Assembly (NCBI GenBank): GCA_030141605.1
Contig: JAQGDQ010000036.1
Span: 560,001-620,000, forward strand
Direction: 5' to 3'
DNA length: 60,000 nucleotides
Source: Tubiluchus corallicola
Lineage: Eukaryota > Priapulida > Priapulimorpha > Priapulimorphida > Tubiluchidae
Shown here: in pieces, positions 27,201 to 39,464 of the stretch
How positions within the stretch are numbered: position 1 is the stretch's first letter
How the letters are laid out: each line of letters starts with the position of its first letter
Made by a program: the position numbers and the translations under genes
The notes under the pieces: generated by a model
What the model was told of the DNA's origin: nothing
Databases searched by the model: none
Seen by the model: only the letters and a program-made list of their open reading frames with translations

Positions 27201-30200
27201 CACAACAATGAATATGACTGGTATTCGTAATAACCTGAGCATGTCACTTGGTGGCGCCATTTTATCATCATCTGAAACGACGTTACTGTTAACTGTAACC
27301 CTACATTTGAATAACTGCCTGAACAGGTATTTTTGACCCTTGGATGATCACCCTGCACAGTGTCCAGTCAATAAGCAAATCAGCACATAATGCAAATTTA
27401 CTGTCACTAAAGCAATTTCCTGGACTTTACACTTGTTTGCAGGATCAAAAGAATTAATCAGTATGGTCAGAAGGTGGTACACTTCCTGAATGCAGTTGCG
27501 CTTATTCATGTCAATGTCGAAGACAACGATCGGCATATTGGATTTATTGCACATAGTCTGAAATAGCTGCACCAAACTTAATAAAACAGGGAAACCTTAT
27601 TTGCTACGAGTGCATTTAGATAACTTATGCAAATGACCTCTAACGGCAGCTAAACAAAGGTATAACATGGAACAAAACCATATTTGTCCATGTTCTTTTC
27701 AGTTAATAAGGTCAAGGTAGTTGGAATAGCAACAACAAAGTTGTTCTTATGCTGCTATGGTCTACTTCAGAACTGCAAAACTGCTGAACTTGGGTTATAA
27801 TCTATTATGCCTAAAACTACTTTAGTTTGCCCTGACAAATTCCTATATTACTCACTAATACCAAGACCTAGAGAGTGACCAAGTTCACCTACAAAAAGTA
27901 ACTTTGAACAAGATGAACAAAAAGACCAATTGAAAAGTTAAAAACAAAATTCACAAAAATTAAAACTTATTTATAGAATTAGTGAATGATAAAAACATCC
28001 CTTTATTACTTATGCAGTTTAGGGGCTGATAAAAGTATAAAATGCCATGAACAAAACTCTCCAGGATCTAGATTGTTTCCTAAAAAATGAAAGCTCAAAC
28101 AACATAGCTTTAAGTGAAAATTAAATAACAACAACAAAAAAGATTAGTGCATAACTTTTAAGTCACTTTGCAAAGGTATTAATTTCAAGTGCAAAATAAA
28201 TTTTGGTTTGAACCAATATAAAGAATTTGATCTGTTAGATAATACTGATCCTTTAAGGAAAAAAGGAAACTATTATTAAATTTTTCTTAGCACTTTTAGG
28301 CTATGGGTTATTGTGCAAAATTCACCAAACTGCAATTAGCATGGAAAATTATCGAGTATAACTTTTCGAATGTAGCAGGATCAACAACCACTAATTTTTG
28401 TCAAAACTTTAGTGAGTACAAAGTAATATGACTACAACTAAAAAAATATATAAAACAGTAAATATACCTTCATCCCATTTTGGCAATAACAAAGCATTAA
28501 TGGGAAAGCAAATAAGTACTATAAAACCACCAACAACAAGGAACGGCAATTTAAATCCTCCGAGAGAATACAATGCACCCCCAAGTGCTGGACCAACCAT
28601 CATTCCAAGGCCTACAAAGGTCTCCAAAACTCCCTATAATGTATTTAATAATAATAATAATAATGAATTTATTTATAAAGATTTATTTATTTATATAAAG
28701 TATAATGAAACAGATAAAACAAGCAAAGATATGATGCATTAGTTAAATACTTTCTTAATAATTAGATGCCAGTTATATGTAGCCTTTTTACACTTAGAAT
28801 ATGCATGATCCTTAAAATTTAAATGATTGTTTAGAACTGCACCCAAATATATAACCGAGTCACTATTTTACACATTGTTAGCACCAACTTTCAAGATGAC
28901 AAGTAAACATTTTTCAAGTTGTGGATTGTTACCAAAAATAATATAATCATTCATTTTTAAATGATTTTGGTCCATCCATTCTTTGATTGTGGAGACAGTA
29001 TGTTCTAAGGTGTTTACTGTACGAAGACCTGAGTTAGCTCAACCCAGCTTAAAACTTTCTACAACAGTGTATCGTCTGCAAAATCATACAGCTCTGTTGC
29101 GTAACACGTAAAAATTAAGGCACCCAAAATTCTCCTTTTGAGGCGCAGAATAGTTGAAGATCATTGGATAATATAACACATTATTAATTTGAACTCTAAA
29201 AGGCCTGTAACGTAGATAGGACTTTTCTTTATTTTAGCACAGTACCAGAAAAACCAAATCTCTTCCGAAGTACGCTGCATAAGATTTCGTAATTCATCAT
29301 GTCAAATGCAGTTGCCAGATCCAAAGCACCATAGATGTGACTTTTTCCTGTTCAGACCTTGTCAGATGTCATCATTCATACAATAAAGTAGTTTCCATTG
29401 AGTAATTTGCTCGATAGCTGTTTTTATAGTCAGGTAAATAATTGTCGGCTTTGATGTAGCCTTGTAACTGCAGGTCTTATTGTGTTGATAATCTTGGATA
29501 AAAAACGTTGATTATTTATTGATCTGTAAAATAAGAAAATTCGGTTCCCACTTTTGCTTTTTTATTAGCAGCTTCACATTTCCATTTATTTGAGGCAATG
29601 CCCTCTGACAATGGAGGATATTCTAGTTGCATAGTTAACAGCAGCTACAATCATTTTTAGCAAGATAGTTGAGCAGACATCCAAAAGATAGGTGGCTGAC
29701 TTAGTTAACCCAAGCACTTTAGCACATTTTTCAGTCACCTTCTTAAACCCTGATAACATGATTTAACTGGGGATATTGGGTTGAAAAATGTGAAAACATT
29801 AAAAGAAGATCTGATGTTTTCACTTTGTGATACATTAAAACTGCAAAGTCACTGGCAATTTTTCATCTGACAAAGCGTTAGATAAAGTGTTTTCCTCATT
29901 CCAATGTAGCAAATAGCTTTCTTGAATCTCCATCACAACCAGTAATGCAACATCGATATAAAACTCTTCTTGCTCATTAATATAACAACAATAGTTCTTT
30001 TTTGATTCTTTATATACGTCCCAGTTTTGTTCACTATCATTTTTTCATTTTCTTTCTGCGATACATTTTTGTCTTTTAAACCATATTGGTGTTCCGTTGA
30101 ACCAAGGTACCTTATTTCATATGGTAACTGTTTTCATTTTTAATGGAGAGTGTTTTGTTTAAAAGTAACTTTAAATTGGTGTTCAATTCATCTAATACTG

Positions 30201-33200
30201 ATTTTACTGTATATCTATTCTTGTACAATCACCCCAAGGTTGTGTAAATCCGGTGCCAAATAAGTATAATTGATATTTCACAGGCAGTTTCCTTCTTCAA
30301 TGATTTTGGTGTTTGAACATCCATTATCGACTCATCAAAGCAATGATCCAACAAAGTCTCCAACTTTTCAAGCACAAAGCACAAGACTAGAATAAGCTCT
30401 GGTAATGACATAGTTTATATAATGCTTCCACATTAGTGAGTATGATGGGTGCCATGCTGTTTAAGTTCAAATATAGTCGGTACTTCTCTAAAAGTTTGAC
30501 ACTCTTGAAGTGAATATTACAGCTACAATTTGGAAGTAGTTTTGTCAAAAATATCAGTGAAAAATTCCGAAAATTCATCAAAGAATGAAGACATTGTCAC
30601 ACAATGGTTTGACGAATATGGTGGTCTTTAGATCGCAGTTAAGTTGAGCACAGCGGGTTTCTGTTGTAAACTGACAATTAAATATTCAAAAGAGGTGATT
30701 TGTCCTTTATGCACTAATCTTACATACAGACTTTTTGCTATTATGGGCTAGTCCACCTCCCAATCTGCCTTGTATGTTTGCGTAACAGCTACTGTATCCA
30801 ATTTTATCCAAAGAAAACTTAATTGTGCCAAAAACTGTGTGCTCCCGTATCCACTCGCTGAGTATTGTCAATTTCAACTTGTTTAGTGAACGTAGTATGA
30901 TGAACGAGTTTATGTCATAATAATTTCTCTGCTTTCTGGTTTTCTTATATAACCTCCACCATCATTTACCATGAAAAGATTTTATTACGCCAAATTCTGA
31001 CAGTTTTTGTTTTTTACTTTACCGTCCAGCTTACATTTATAATCCTACTTGTTTACAGACAGTAGAAATTATTTACCATAGGAACCAGTCTCTGACTGTA
31101 GGCTTACCTTGTCCAGCACATGAACGTGAACATGAATTCTCTGCTGGAAAAATTTTTCGGCGAAATAAAAGTGCCTAGCATTATCAGCCACCAAATCAAA
31201 ATTTCACTCAAAAATGAAAACGTTCGATAACTCTGCATATTCATAGATCATGAACACAAATTGTTGTAGTAACTGCCGTAGATCACTTGTATAACCAGGT
31301 ATTTTTAGCTGGATATACAAGAAACAGCTGCACTCACACATGAGTGCACACAGTATAAAAATGTACAAAGATAACATTCACATGAAAATTAGTGATTAAC
31401 CTAGCCAAGGCAACAGGTATTGCCTGCCTTTCTCCACAGTAAAGGCGATGTAATTGCATAGAGAAAAAATACTGGATAACTCTTGCAAACACTACATCAC
31501 AAATCCAACATGTTTGTCAATGCTTAAAAATATAAAATACTAATAATTGTGGAAATAAACATAAGCAAGAAAAACAAATAATGCCATTTTAAAACAATTT
31601 GTTAGCATCTGTTTTTCGGAAGCTCAATAGTGGTTTTGCTGCTTGTCTAATATAAACAAATCAATCAGACTCTGGAATCAAAAGAACATTACAAGTGTCT
31701 AAAGTTTTAAATGATCACAGCACATCGCACTTTAAAAATAAGGTATAATACGAAAAAAAGTGCAAAAAACAGAACTCACAAAAACGGTGCCAATATTGTC
31801 AGGAAATATATCAATTATAATAGCATAAGTAGCTGTAGTATAAGCTGCTGCTCCAAGTGCTTCCAATGATCTCACAGCAAAACACAACACTGTGAATTCA
31901 ATGCCACCATCTGCATATTCCAAAAACCTGTAAAAATAAAGACTTAATTTATAAGTTTAATTATTTCAACATAAATATCTAACAATAAATGACGAATACA
32001 ATCAAATGAAACATGAAAATTGCTAATTATTTTAAATTAAAAAACCTTTAATTCTTTATCATAACATCAGTTAAATATAGTAGCTGTACGTGTTTACATT
32101 TTGCTATAATTGGTTCAGATTCACATCAATTTGCATGGGTAAAATATCAAATTGCTTAAGCAACCAGATTTCAATCTAAACGTGTTAGTAATTACTATCA
32201 GCACATAGGTAAGGAAGTACCTTGGCCTGCAACCGCTCATACAAAAGGTGCAGCCATCCCAGATGACAGCGCAAGCTTGAGCTGCTCTGCCTTCTGTGCA
32301 TAATCAGGCCGCGTTTCTACTGCGTCTGCACAGACTTTCTTGTCCGCACATTTTACGTCTGCAAAAGTTGTTTCCATTGGGTCCGCGCTCATTCCGTAAA
32401 ATACGTCATCAATGAGCCAAAAGTTTAGCGCGAAATTCTAAACATGAGTCTTTCTAGACGAAAGAAGATTTTTATTTTGCTGTGGTCGTTTTTGGGCACA
32501 CCCAATTTTTGAAAACCGTGGACAGCTAGGCGAATATCATCATTTGTTATAAAGAGTTATTTTATGTTACTTACGCAAATAAAATATTACAGGAACCTGC
32601 CACAAACATTCCAGCTAAGAATACAAAACGAGTGCCAATTTTACCCATCTGGAAAAAAGTTTGAAAAAATTATTTCTTCATCCTAAGTCAGATTATAATC
32701 ACAGATCAACACAGCAATTATACCGAGGCATGCCAAGAAAACTAACCCAAACAGAAACCGCACTAACTTTCATAGTTTTATTTTAAAGGAAAAATCTACA
32801 CTAAAATAATTAAAGGTTTATACTAATTTACAAAAATTTTACAAATTTATTTTGAATATTTTCAAAAGTATAAGTTTTAAGTATATATATAAGAAAAGTA
32901 TATTTTTTCTTTTAAAAAGGTAATACAGCAATTCGTAATGGCACATCAATACCAAAAAATATTTGGAATTCACCATAACTTTGTGAATAAAACAACTGGC
33001 CTATAGCAAAATATTTTGGCTTTCTTCTTCAAAATCTCATTCCACCTATAGTAGGCATTGAGGTATCAACACGTATCAGAATAACTTCTACACTTACACT
33101 TCTATCTCCTGATAACAGCATAAGTTTTTCTACTCCTAAAGATAGATTTGGTTGAAGTTGTTGAACATCTTTGCTTATCTTAGCTATCCAAGTTGTTTTA

Positions 33201-36200
33201 GGTTTGTCAGGTGGTTTTTTGCAAGGTTTTAAGGCTTCTTTTAAGGCGATTCTTACTGGTGCTTCATTTGGCAATCTTAGAAGATGTCTTAGCCATCTTA
33301 ATCTTCAGATCTTGACTTTTGAACGTCAATAAATTTCTTTCGTTCTGGTACATAAATCTTCATTTTTGATGTATGGCCATCTTATCTTTAAAACTTTCGT
33401 AAAAAGACTTCTATGAAATGTGTCAATCTGCTTTTCTTGAGTAATTGTTAAACCCCAAGTTTCGCTGTTGTACATAAATATGCTGGTAACGTAAGCATTA
33501 AATAATCAAAATCTTATGCTAAGACTTAATTTCTTGCTAGTTAATGCATTCTTGTGCTGAAGAAAAATATGCACTGCATGTTGCTTTCTGCTTCTAATAT
33601 AATTTTCGTTGCTTCGAAAAGTGCCCATGTACTTGCATTTTTTCCAAGACTGATTACCGTCTCTTGCAATAATATATTCTTCTGTTTTTGTCTGATTTAC
33701 TTGAAGATTTTTTTCTCTAGTTTTTTTTGGAAAATCCCTTTTTATTGTGTTAGTTTCAAAATTTGTGCTTTCAAATTTTTACAAGAATCACTTTGACGTA
33801 TTTCACGTAACTTGCCTCCTTGCAGGGATGCACTTTTACTATTGAGTGTCAATGTGTCACCATATTGAAGTAACTATACACGATCTACAGGATTAGATTA
33901 GAATACTCAGTGGCCAATGCTTAGTGAACAAATCTTGATACTTTTTATTTGCAATATTTAGTTTTTCTGCTATAATAAAAACGTAATTTCATGGTATTCC
34001 ATGTTTACTATGTATGCCACAAATTTTAGCATTTTTACAATGGGAAAAACAATGCACTTTCAATCGTCCGTCATTGTTTACAAATACATGGACAAAGTGC
34101 TTTGCTTTAAAAAGATATCTGCATATTAACCTTGTTTTCCTGAAGTATAAATTATGAAAGTACTGGTGATGTAATACACAGATCACAAGCGGTGTTTAGC
34201 CCTGCCCACCTTGATGAAGTAAGACAAAGATTTGCTGGCTGCAAGTCACTACAGCATATAAACAAAGGTGAAAAAGTGGATAGCTCCTGTGTTATCATCA
34301 CATCATCAGTCCAAGTCTCTAGTCCCAAGTCAGTAGAAAAGAGCAAAGTTTTAAAAATGGCAGAAAGACATCTGGTTATAAATAATGCATCTTTTATTAT
34401 ATTCATTATTTCTTTGCTTCAGTAATTTATTTTTTGAAATATTAGTAGCATATGAGATTTGTTTCAATTGAGTAGATTGTTTAAGTAGCATTATTTATTA
34501 CTATATTATTATTAATATTATTGTTGTTAAAAAGTTAATAATAATTAATGTATTATACAGTAGGCATATAGCAGTTTACTTTGCTATCAGTAGAAAAAAA
34601 GGATACCATGTTTAAAATGTCAGCTAGTAATATATGATAATAAATTGTGTGATAGTATAATATAACATATACCTGAATAAATTAAATAAAAATCAAGTAA
34701 GTTAGCCGAGCACAACTTAGTGACCATTAATAATTACAAAACATATATACTAGTGTTCATTCATACAATATGCAATTGTATAATATACAATTATACAATG
34801 CACAATGAACAAAATCTTATGGTATGCTGTACAATACGCCATCTGAAATATCTTATTCCAGTGCAGTGCGTCTTGGTACAGCATGCCGCATTTCTACATG
34901 TAGCCAGCAATAACAATAAAACATTAGAAAACTTTGAGCAAACAGCAGGATTTTTATTGATCTGAATGTGTTGATATGCCCATATTGCTCCAGCATGCTT
35001 CGATTCATCGGCGATAAGTTCCTAAATGTTTTTTGGATTTGGGAAACTAGTAAGTAATACTTCTTCTAGCCGTTCTGAGTACCAAACATCCACATTACAC
35101 ATGCCCCAAGCACAACGCTTCACCATTCTATACTCTCTTTCACAGCTATTTAATGAATTTAATAAGTAAAAACAATCAGGAACACACACTTTCCCTGTAT
35201 ATTATTACATGCAAATACTGCTGAGCTTGGGAGCAAGTAGAAGCGCCAGTAATTGAAAAGCTGTTATAGCCCAAATAAAGCGGGTCTGATTGGCCATTGC
35301 GAGGTGGACCCCCACTGGTTGATTGACGTTCTACGATCTATGTATTAATAAAAAATATAATTTAGTTTGCACTGTTACTTAATAAAATGATTTTCCAAAT
35401 TCCCTACATTTTCAGTCAAAAATATGCCACAAAAAGCATACAACATCTCTGTAATTACTGATACCTGTGCTCAAACTGAGTTTTATCTATACATAAATTC
35501 TGTCGGTTTAAGTTTGCAAATATATCCAGTGTGTAATAAAATGTGCCGAAGTTTTGATTACAACACACAGGCAGAAAATAACGGAATCACTTGAAAGTTA
35601 CTACATTGATGTTGCTCCTAATATTCATGTACTGCTGCCTATATATCAAGTGAGAATTTTTCAAAGAAGACAATTTATTTTTCAAGTCGGGGGAAACTGG
35701 TAGAAAAGGGGATGCAAGCCTATCGAAAATGAAGAAGAAAACTGCACCAGTCCAGTGATCAAGTATATACATAAGATTATAAACACACAATTTAACTTTG
35801 TCATTAGTATTAAGAATGTGAAATTTCAAAGGTAAATTATAAATTTATTGTCCAAATGATATTTATTTAAATGCCATAAAACATTAAAAACCACACTGTG
35901 TTAGAATGACTTAATGTGATATATTTAGCAAGAAAAACTTCACAGAAGTATGATTCATTTACCAGGTTTATATGCAACTCTATTGAGCGAGTTTTTCCTT
36001 GAACTGCATAGTGTCACATTACTAACACTACTTATGCTGAACGTGCTAATAGGTCACAGCAGGAAAACTGACTAGGGAAACATACAAACGTATTTCCTGC
36101 ATTTCTTCCTAAACTTATGTATACAGTACAGAAACAACTTCCTGTTTTGTAACAGTGACGTTATTTGTGATTTTGTTAATTCGCTGTTCCAGTCACAAGT

Positions 36201-39200
36201 AAATACAAAGCAAGACAGATCAAAATTCCCTGCAAAGTATTAGCTGACTGGACTGAAATTCACTTACGTTACATCGTAACAAATAATCTAGCAAATTTAA
36301 TCTTACCAGAATACCAAATATGGGCGAAGAAATAAACACAACCAGAGAGAATACACCAAACACAAACCCAGAGACTGTGTCGCTCATTCCTTTATCATTA
36401 GCCTGAAATAAACAAATGCCTACTTTCTGATCATAATGGATTTTATTGGTATAAACAATGTTCATACCTAAATAATCATTTCTTTTGTTTCAAAATTTCT
36501 TGATTTACCAATTAACTTAGAAACAAATAATAATGAATAAATAGATAAATATATTTATAAAGAAATAAAGTTCAGTGAATGAAGTATAACCATATGCAAA
36601 TATATCTAAAGTTATTTGCATATGGACTACATTTTACCAAAGGTTGAGTTACAACCAATCACTAATAAATAATTAAGAAAAACAAAAAACACCATGACAC
36701 AAGATACAAATAAACAACCTGATCTACCATTAATATGTGCATGGTGAATTTGCAAAATGCACAGCAAAATTACCAAAATACTGTATTTTGATACCTTATT
36801 CAGAGCTAGAACATATATACATGTTTATTAAAATAAATCAAAAGAATTTTGCCAACTTAATAAAATGCTATGAATTCACATGACTTATCATTAGTCACTT
36901 TAGTAGATGCGAATTCGCTGGTATATTTGTAATTTGTACAAAGAACAGAAAGACAAGTTCAGGCCTATGCTTTAATTTAATCACTGCCGATGTGTATCAG
37001 CTTTTACTAATGGCATACTTTTGAAAATGAATCTTAATGTTATATTAATTTTAGTGCTAGACTTTAAGTTTAAAGTTTTACTATACAAATTAGCAATGAC
37101 AAAATTTGATTTCAGAAATAAATAACTACCACACTCACTGTTTTGGGAAAAAATGGTGCAAGTATTGACATGGAAAGGTAAGAGGTAAAATCCACTATAG
37201 CTAAACTAAGAAGAGTTAGCTTGGCTTCTTTGTCCATAGAAAAAAATGATACATCTTCAGAGGAACTGGATGAATTTGATACAGTTTCCGATTTAGACTC
37301 CGGAATTGGTGATGTTGGTGTTTTTGGTGTTTTGGGTCCTTTCCGTATTTGAGGATTTGACTGTCTTGTGAGTAAAACCTGTAAACAATTAGTAAAAAAT
37401 TAAATTAATAAATTCTTACATAGTAAATAAATTCTAAAGTTAATACAATTCTCTGCTAAGAAATTTCAAGACCATCACTCCTAAATATAATCTGCAAAAT
37501 AATTACCCAAAACAAAAAAATAGTCTAGACATGAAGAACACATATAAACTAAGTTTATACATAAAGAATTCACATTTTAAGTAGGCCTTTCGCTTTCTAA
37601 GCAGTGATAAAGTTAAAACATTTGTCAAGCAACAAATTATAAATGTTTCCTCTCCTTTTGTTAAATACATATTAAATGTATGCAAATTCCACATGCAATA
37701 TCAAAAAAACCTAAAACATGTATATACAGTACACCTTAAATTATGCTATAAAACTATAATCACACAACTTCTAGTAATTTGCAAACTGATCTGCAAACTT
37801 AATATTTTGCAAGTTCACTATCATATAGCACAAAAATTACCTAACAAATGTCCAGGCAATATTATCTAATTTTAATCTAACTCAGTACAGAAAAACAGTA
37901 TAGTTTAAATGGCTAGACAAATTGTTGTTTGACAAATTTTATAAATCATTTACAACAAATAACAAGTTTGAAAAAACATAAATATGTGTCAGATTATTAA
38001 GTTATGTTTTTACTGTTTTACTGAACTCACCATAACTGGACGTGCTTTCTTCTTTTTTGCTGGACTTTGACTAGATGTAGGAGGTAAAAAGGATTCCACA
38101 CAAGGTAGCCTTGCATCATGTGCACAGGCTTTAAACCTGAAACCATAACAAAATGCCTATTCAGTTGAGTGCAGACTCCTGAGGCACCTTAGAGTAATTT
38201 TGAGCACTACACATACCTAAAATTTAATGCTGTCAAATGGTACTTAAAACCAATAAAATCAGAACATTAGGTAAAGAAAGTTATAGTTCCAACTAACCAT
38301 ACAAATATGAGTTGAATAACAGTTACTCTTACAGTAAACACTTAGCTTGCGAATGCAAGAGCATTAATGTCAAAGACTCAGCGCAAAGGCTCAGGACTAA
38401 CAGATTCTCAAACATAAAACAATGGCTGCATATTTGATGCTACTTACCGGTATCAATCATTCCTACCCTACTACGATTTTTGCTTTTCATTTCAAGATTC
38501 ATGTCACATGAAAAGATTTAACAGAATATGAAATGGAACACCATCATTATATATATATTCACTAAATTTGGTATCAAGGGAATTTAAAAATTATACTCAG
38601 CTGCATCCTATCCCAAATTTGACCTCTAACCTTAATAAATTCATGCCAAACAAATGAAAGAATCTTAAAATAAACTGCTTTATAACATTAGCACAAAATC
38701 ATAATGCAAAAAGTTTGGCATGGATTAAGAATAACAATTTGTTAGACATTACTTCAGAAGGGATTAACAAACAAATAAGTAGTGCTTCCACTGACCTTGG
38801 CTGGCTTGGGCAATGAAGAAATTAATAATTATATAATACTCTTTATATATATATATATCACATATTACATACATATTTCATTTCTTTATTATATGACCCG
38901 TGAAACAAAAGCTTTACAAGTCAACTATCCGACTTTGCACAGAGTATTGCAACCACATTTGTATTGCACTGGTGCCTCAGCCTCAGCTACCAGCTGCTAC
39001 CTTAACCCACTTGAGACATTGCAAACCCAAGCTGGTTGGGTCTAATTTGGGGTCAACCTTGCAATCTCTTGTTCATTGTTTCCCTGTTCATTTATATACC
39101 TGTACTCCTGGTAGATGAGTGTTACCAATTATTGTGTTGGCACTCTGACAGCACACAAGAGTTTCAGAGCATATTAAAAAAATTACCAGAAAGATAATGA

Positions 39201-39363
39201 ATTTTATGTATTTGTGTATTGCCTTTCATCAGAATTGACATAAATTTATAAGTTGTGCATAAAAATAAACTAGCGTATGAGATATTACCACATTATATAA
39301 TATAAGTTCAAGCTTTTTAACAGAAACATACCTAAATGGGTTGGAAAATAAATCCTCGGACAT
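21226..39363 (-). CDS. SLC18B1: SLC18B1-like vesicular polyamine/amine transporter (MFS), 14 coding exons
   Basis: A major-facilitator antiporter; the mammalian relative loads polyamines into vesicles. Exons, 5' to 3' on the minus strand: 39363-39332, 38136-38031, 37378-37139, 36402-36307, 32648-32575, 31927-31780, 28633-28468, 27271-27132, 25604-25506, 25324-25230, 25037-24942, 24585-24511, 23219-23126 and 21450-21226. They total 1686 bp (561 aa), with all phases compatible and GT-AG borders. Family matches include SILAPFFPK in TM1, GKIGTRFVFLAGMFVAG, TFVGLGMMVGPALGG, VWGFLDPIL, LVADK, SLALIPTF, the GFEDDLATYGLLAGLW helix and AGFEWS. The first ~125 residues are cytosolic, longer than in mammals, with a KKKK cluster and Ser/Pro-rich stretches. 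The C-tail holds ETTPLL, a [DE]xxxL[LI] dileucine-type sorting motif. The start codon is the least certain part; the upstream frame has a stop. Introns carry several transposons. Confidence 0.92.
22407..22980. mobile_element. TA-flanked MITE in the last SLC18B1 intron
   Basis: 574 bp with terminal inverted repeats: the left end reads ccgtatatacttatgtgcaa and the right end, inverted, reads cagtatatacttatgtacaa. Each side is bordered by TA (22405-22406 and 22981-22982), the target duplication of Tc1/mariner and pogo elements. An internal frame (22421-22708) has no recognisable transposase domain. It is a clean, apparently complete non-autonomous element. Confidence 0.85.
23220..24510. other. 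SLC18B1 intron 12
   Basis: No exon, transposon coding region or clear repeat is recognisable. Confidence 0.4.
26290..26687. repeat. Interspersed repeat, copy A of a pair (partner 57176-57574)
   Basis: About 400 bp align by eye in the same orientation with 57176-57574. The best-conserved block contains gagaatcttggctatccaat and the following catgctatttgtt. Other shared pieces are gtcttataagac, ttgagtagcttagtct, attgatcgcct and atttctcctt. It is non-coding and of unknown family. It lies in SLC18B1 intron 8. Confidence 0.7.
28640..30900 (-). mobile_element. CR1/L2-like LINE, near full length but dead, in SLC18B1 intron 6
   Basis: On the minus strand from 30900 downward, endonuclease pieces come first (a YRPP-like RPPYSS, then SSFFDEFSEFF near 30590), followed by a degenerate linker, an RT entry block (LLDVCSTILLKM near 29690), motif A relic ATAFDMMNYEIL near 29300, a YADD-type region near 29060 and the post-RT LGAVLNNHLNFKDH near 28830. 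The 3' end is an (ATT)n tail at 28641-28670. Stops occur throughout. It is inserted sense with the host gene. Confidence 0.8.
32305..32572 (+). mobile_element. PIF-Harbinger transposon fragment
   Basis: A terminal-repeat-like start (ggccgcgtttctactgcg at about 32309) is followed by a short leader and an ATG at 32444. This opens SLSRRKKIFILLW and, after a +1 shift, FWAHPIFENRGQLGEYHHLL, the typical N-terminus of Harbinger transposases (basic start, W-HP, GEYHxL). It stops just short of an SLC18B1 exon. Only the first tens of codons of the transposase remain. It is antisense to the host gene. Confidence 0.7.
33010..33800 (-). mobile_element. LINE ORF2 C-terminal fragment, RTE-like
   Basis: The minus strand translates, with several frame breaks, to the post-RT region of an RTE-like ORF2: EEYIIARDGNQSWKKCKYMG near 33690, MYNSETWGLT near 33470, KVLKIRWP near 33390, then LRWLRHLLRLPNEAP and PPDKPKTTW near 33280-33180. 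The order (WKxCKYLG, YGSETW, RWxGHxxR, GRPxTxW) is characteristic. It is truncated at both ends, and lies in SLC18B1 intron 4. Confidence 0.8.
33801..36306. other. SLC18B1 intron 4, unassigned part
   Basis: No recognised gene or element. Short open frames at 34192-34425 and 34152-34406 overlap on opposite strands and show no domain. Confidence 0.35.
36590..36625. repeat. Perfect 13-bp hairpin with paired octamer motifs
   Basis: ccatatgcaaata at 36590-36602 and its exact inverse tatttgcatatgg at 36613-36625 are separated by 10 bp. Each arm contains ATGCAAAT/ATTTGCAT, the POU octamer. It lies in SLC18B1 intron 3. Confidence 0.8.
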
Positions 39364-39462
39364 GATTATGATATGCTGTATATTGCCTTTAAAATCAAGA
39401 AGAAGAAAAATGTCTTTACCATCTCCAAAGTGCAGCAAAGCACAAGGTCATTCAACAAATGC
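39364..39462 (-). other. Likely 5' UTR part of the first SLC18B1 coding exon
   Basis: A good splice acceptor (T-rich tract and tttgtag) ends at 39463 on the minus strand. From there to the ATG at 39363 all three frames contain stops or lack a start, so this exon part is probably untranslated. This implies at least one further upstream non-coding exon. Confidence 0.5.
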
Positions 39463-39464
39463 CT

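Noticed and set aside
28428-28742. + strand 104-codon frame
   Set aside because: It is the antisense shadow of SLC18B1 exon 7 plus the LINE tail repeat.
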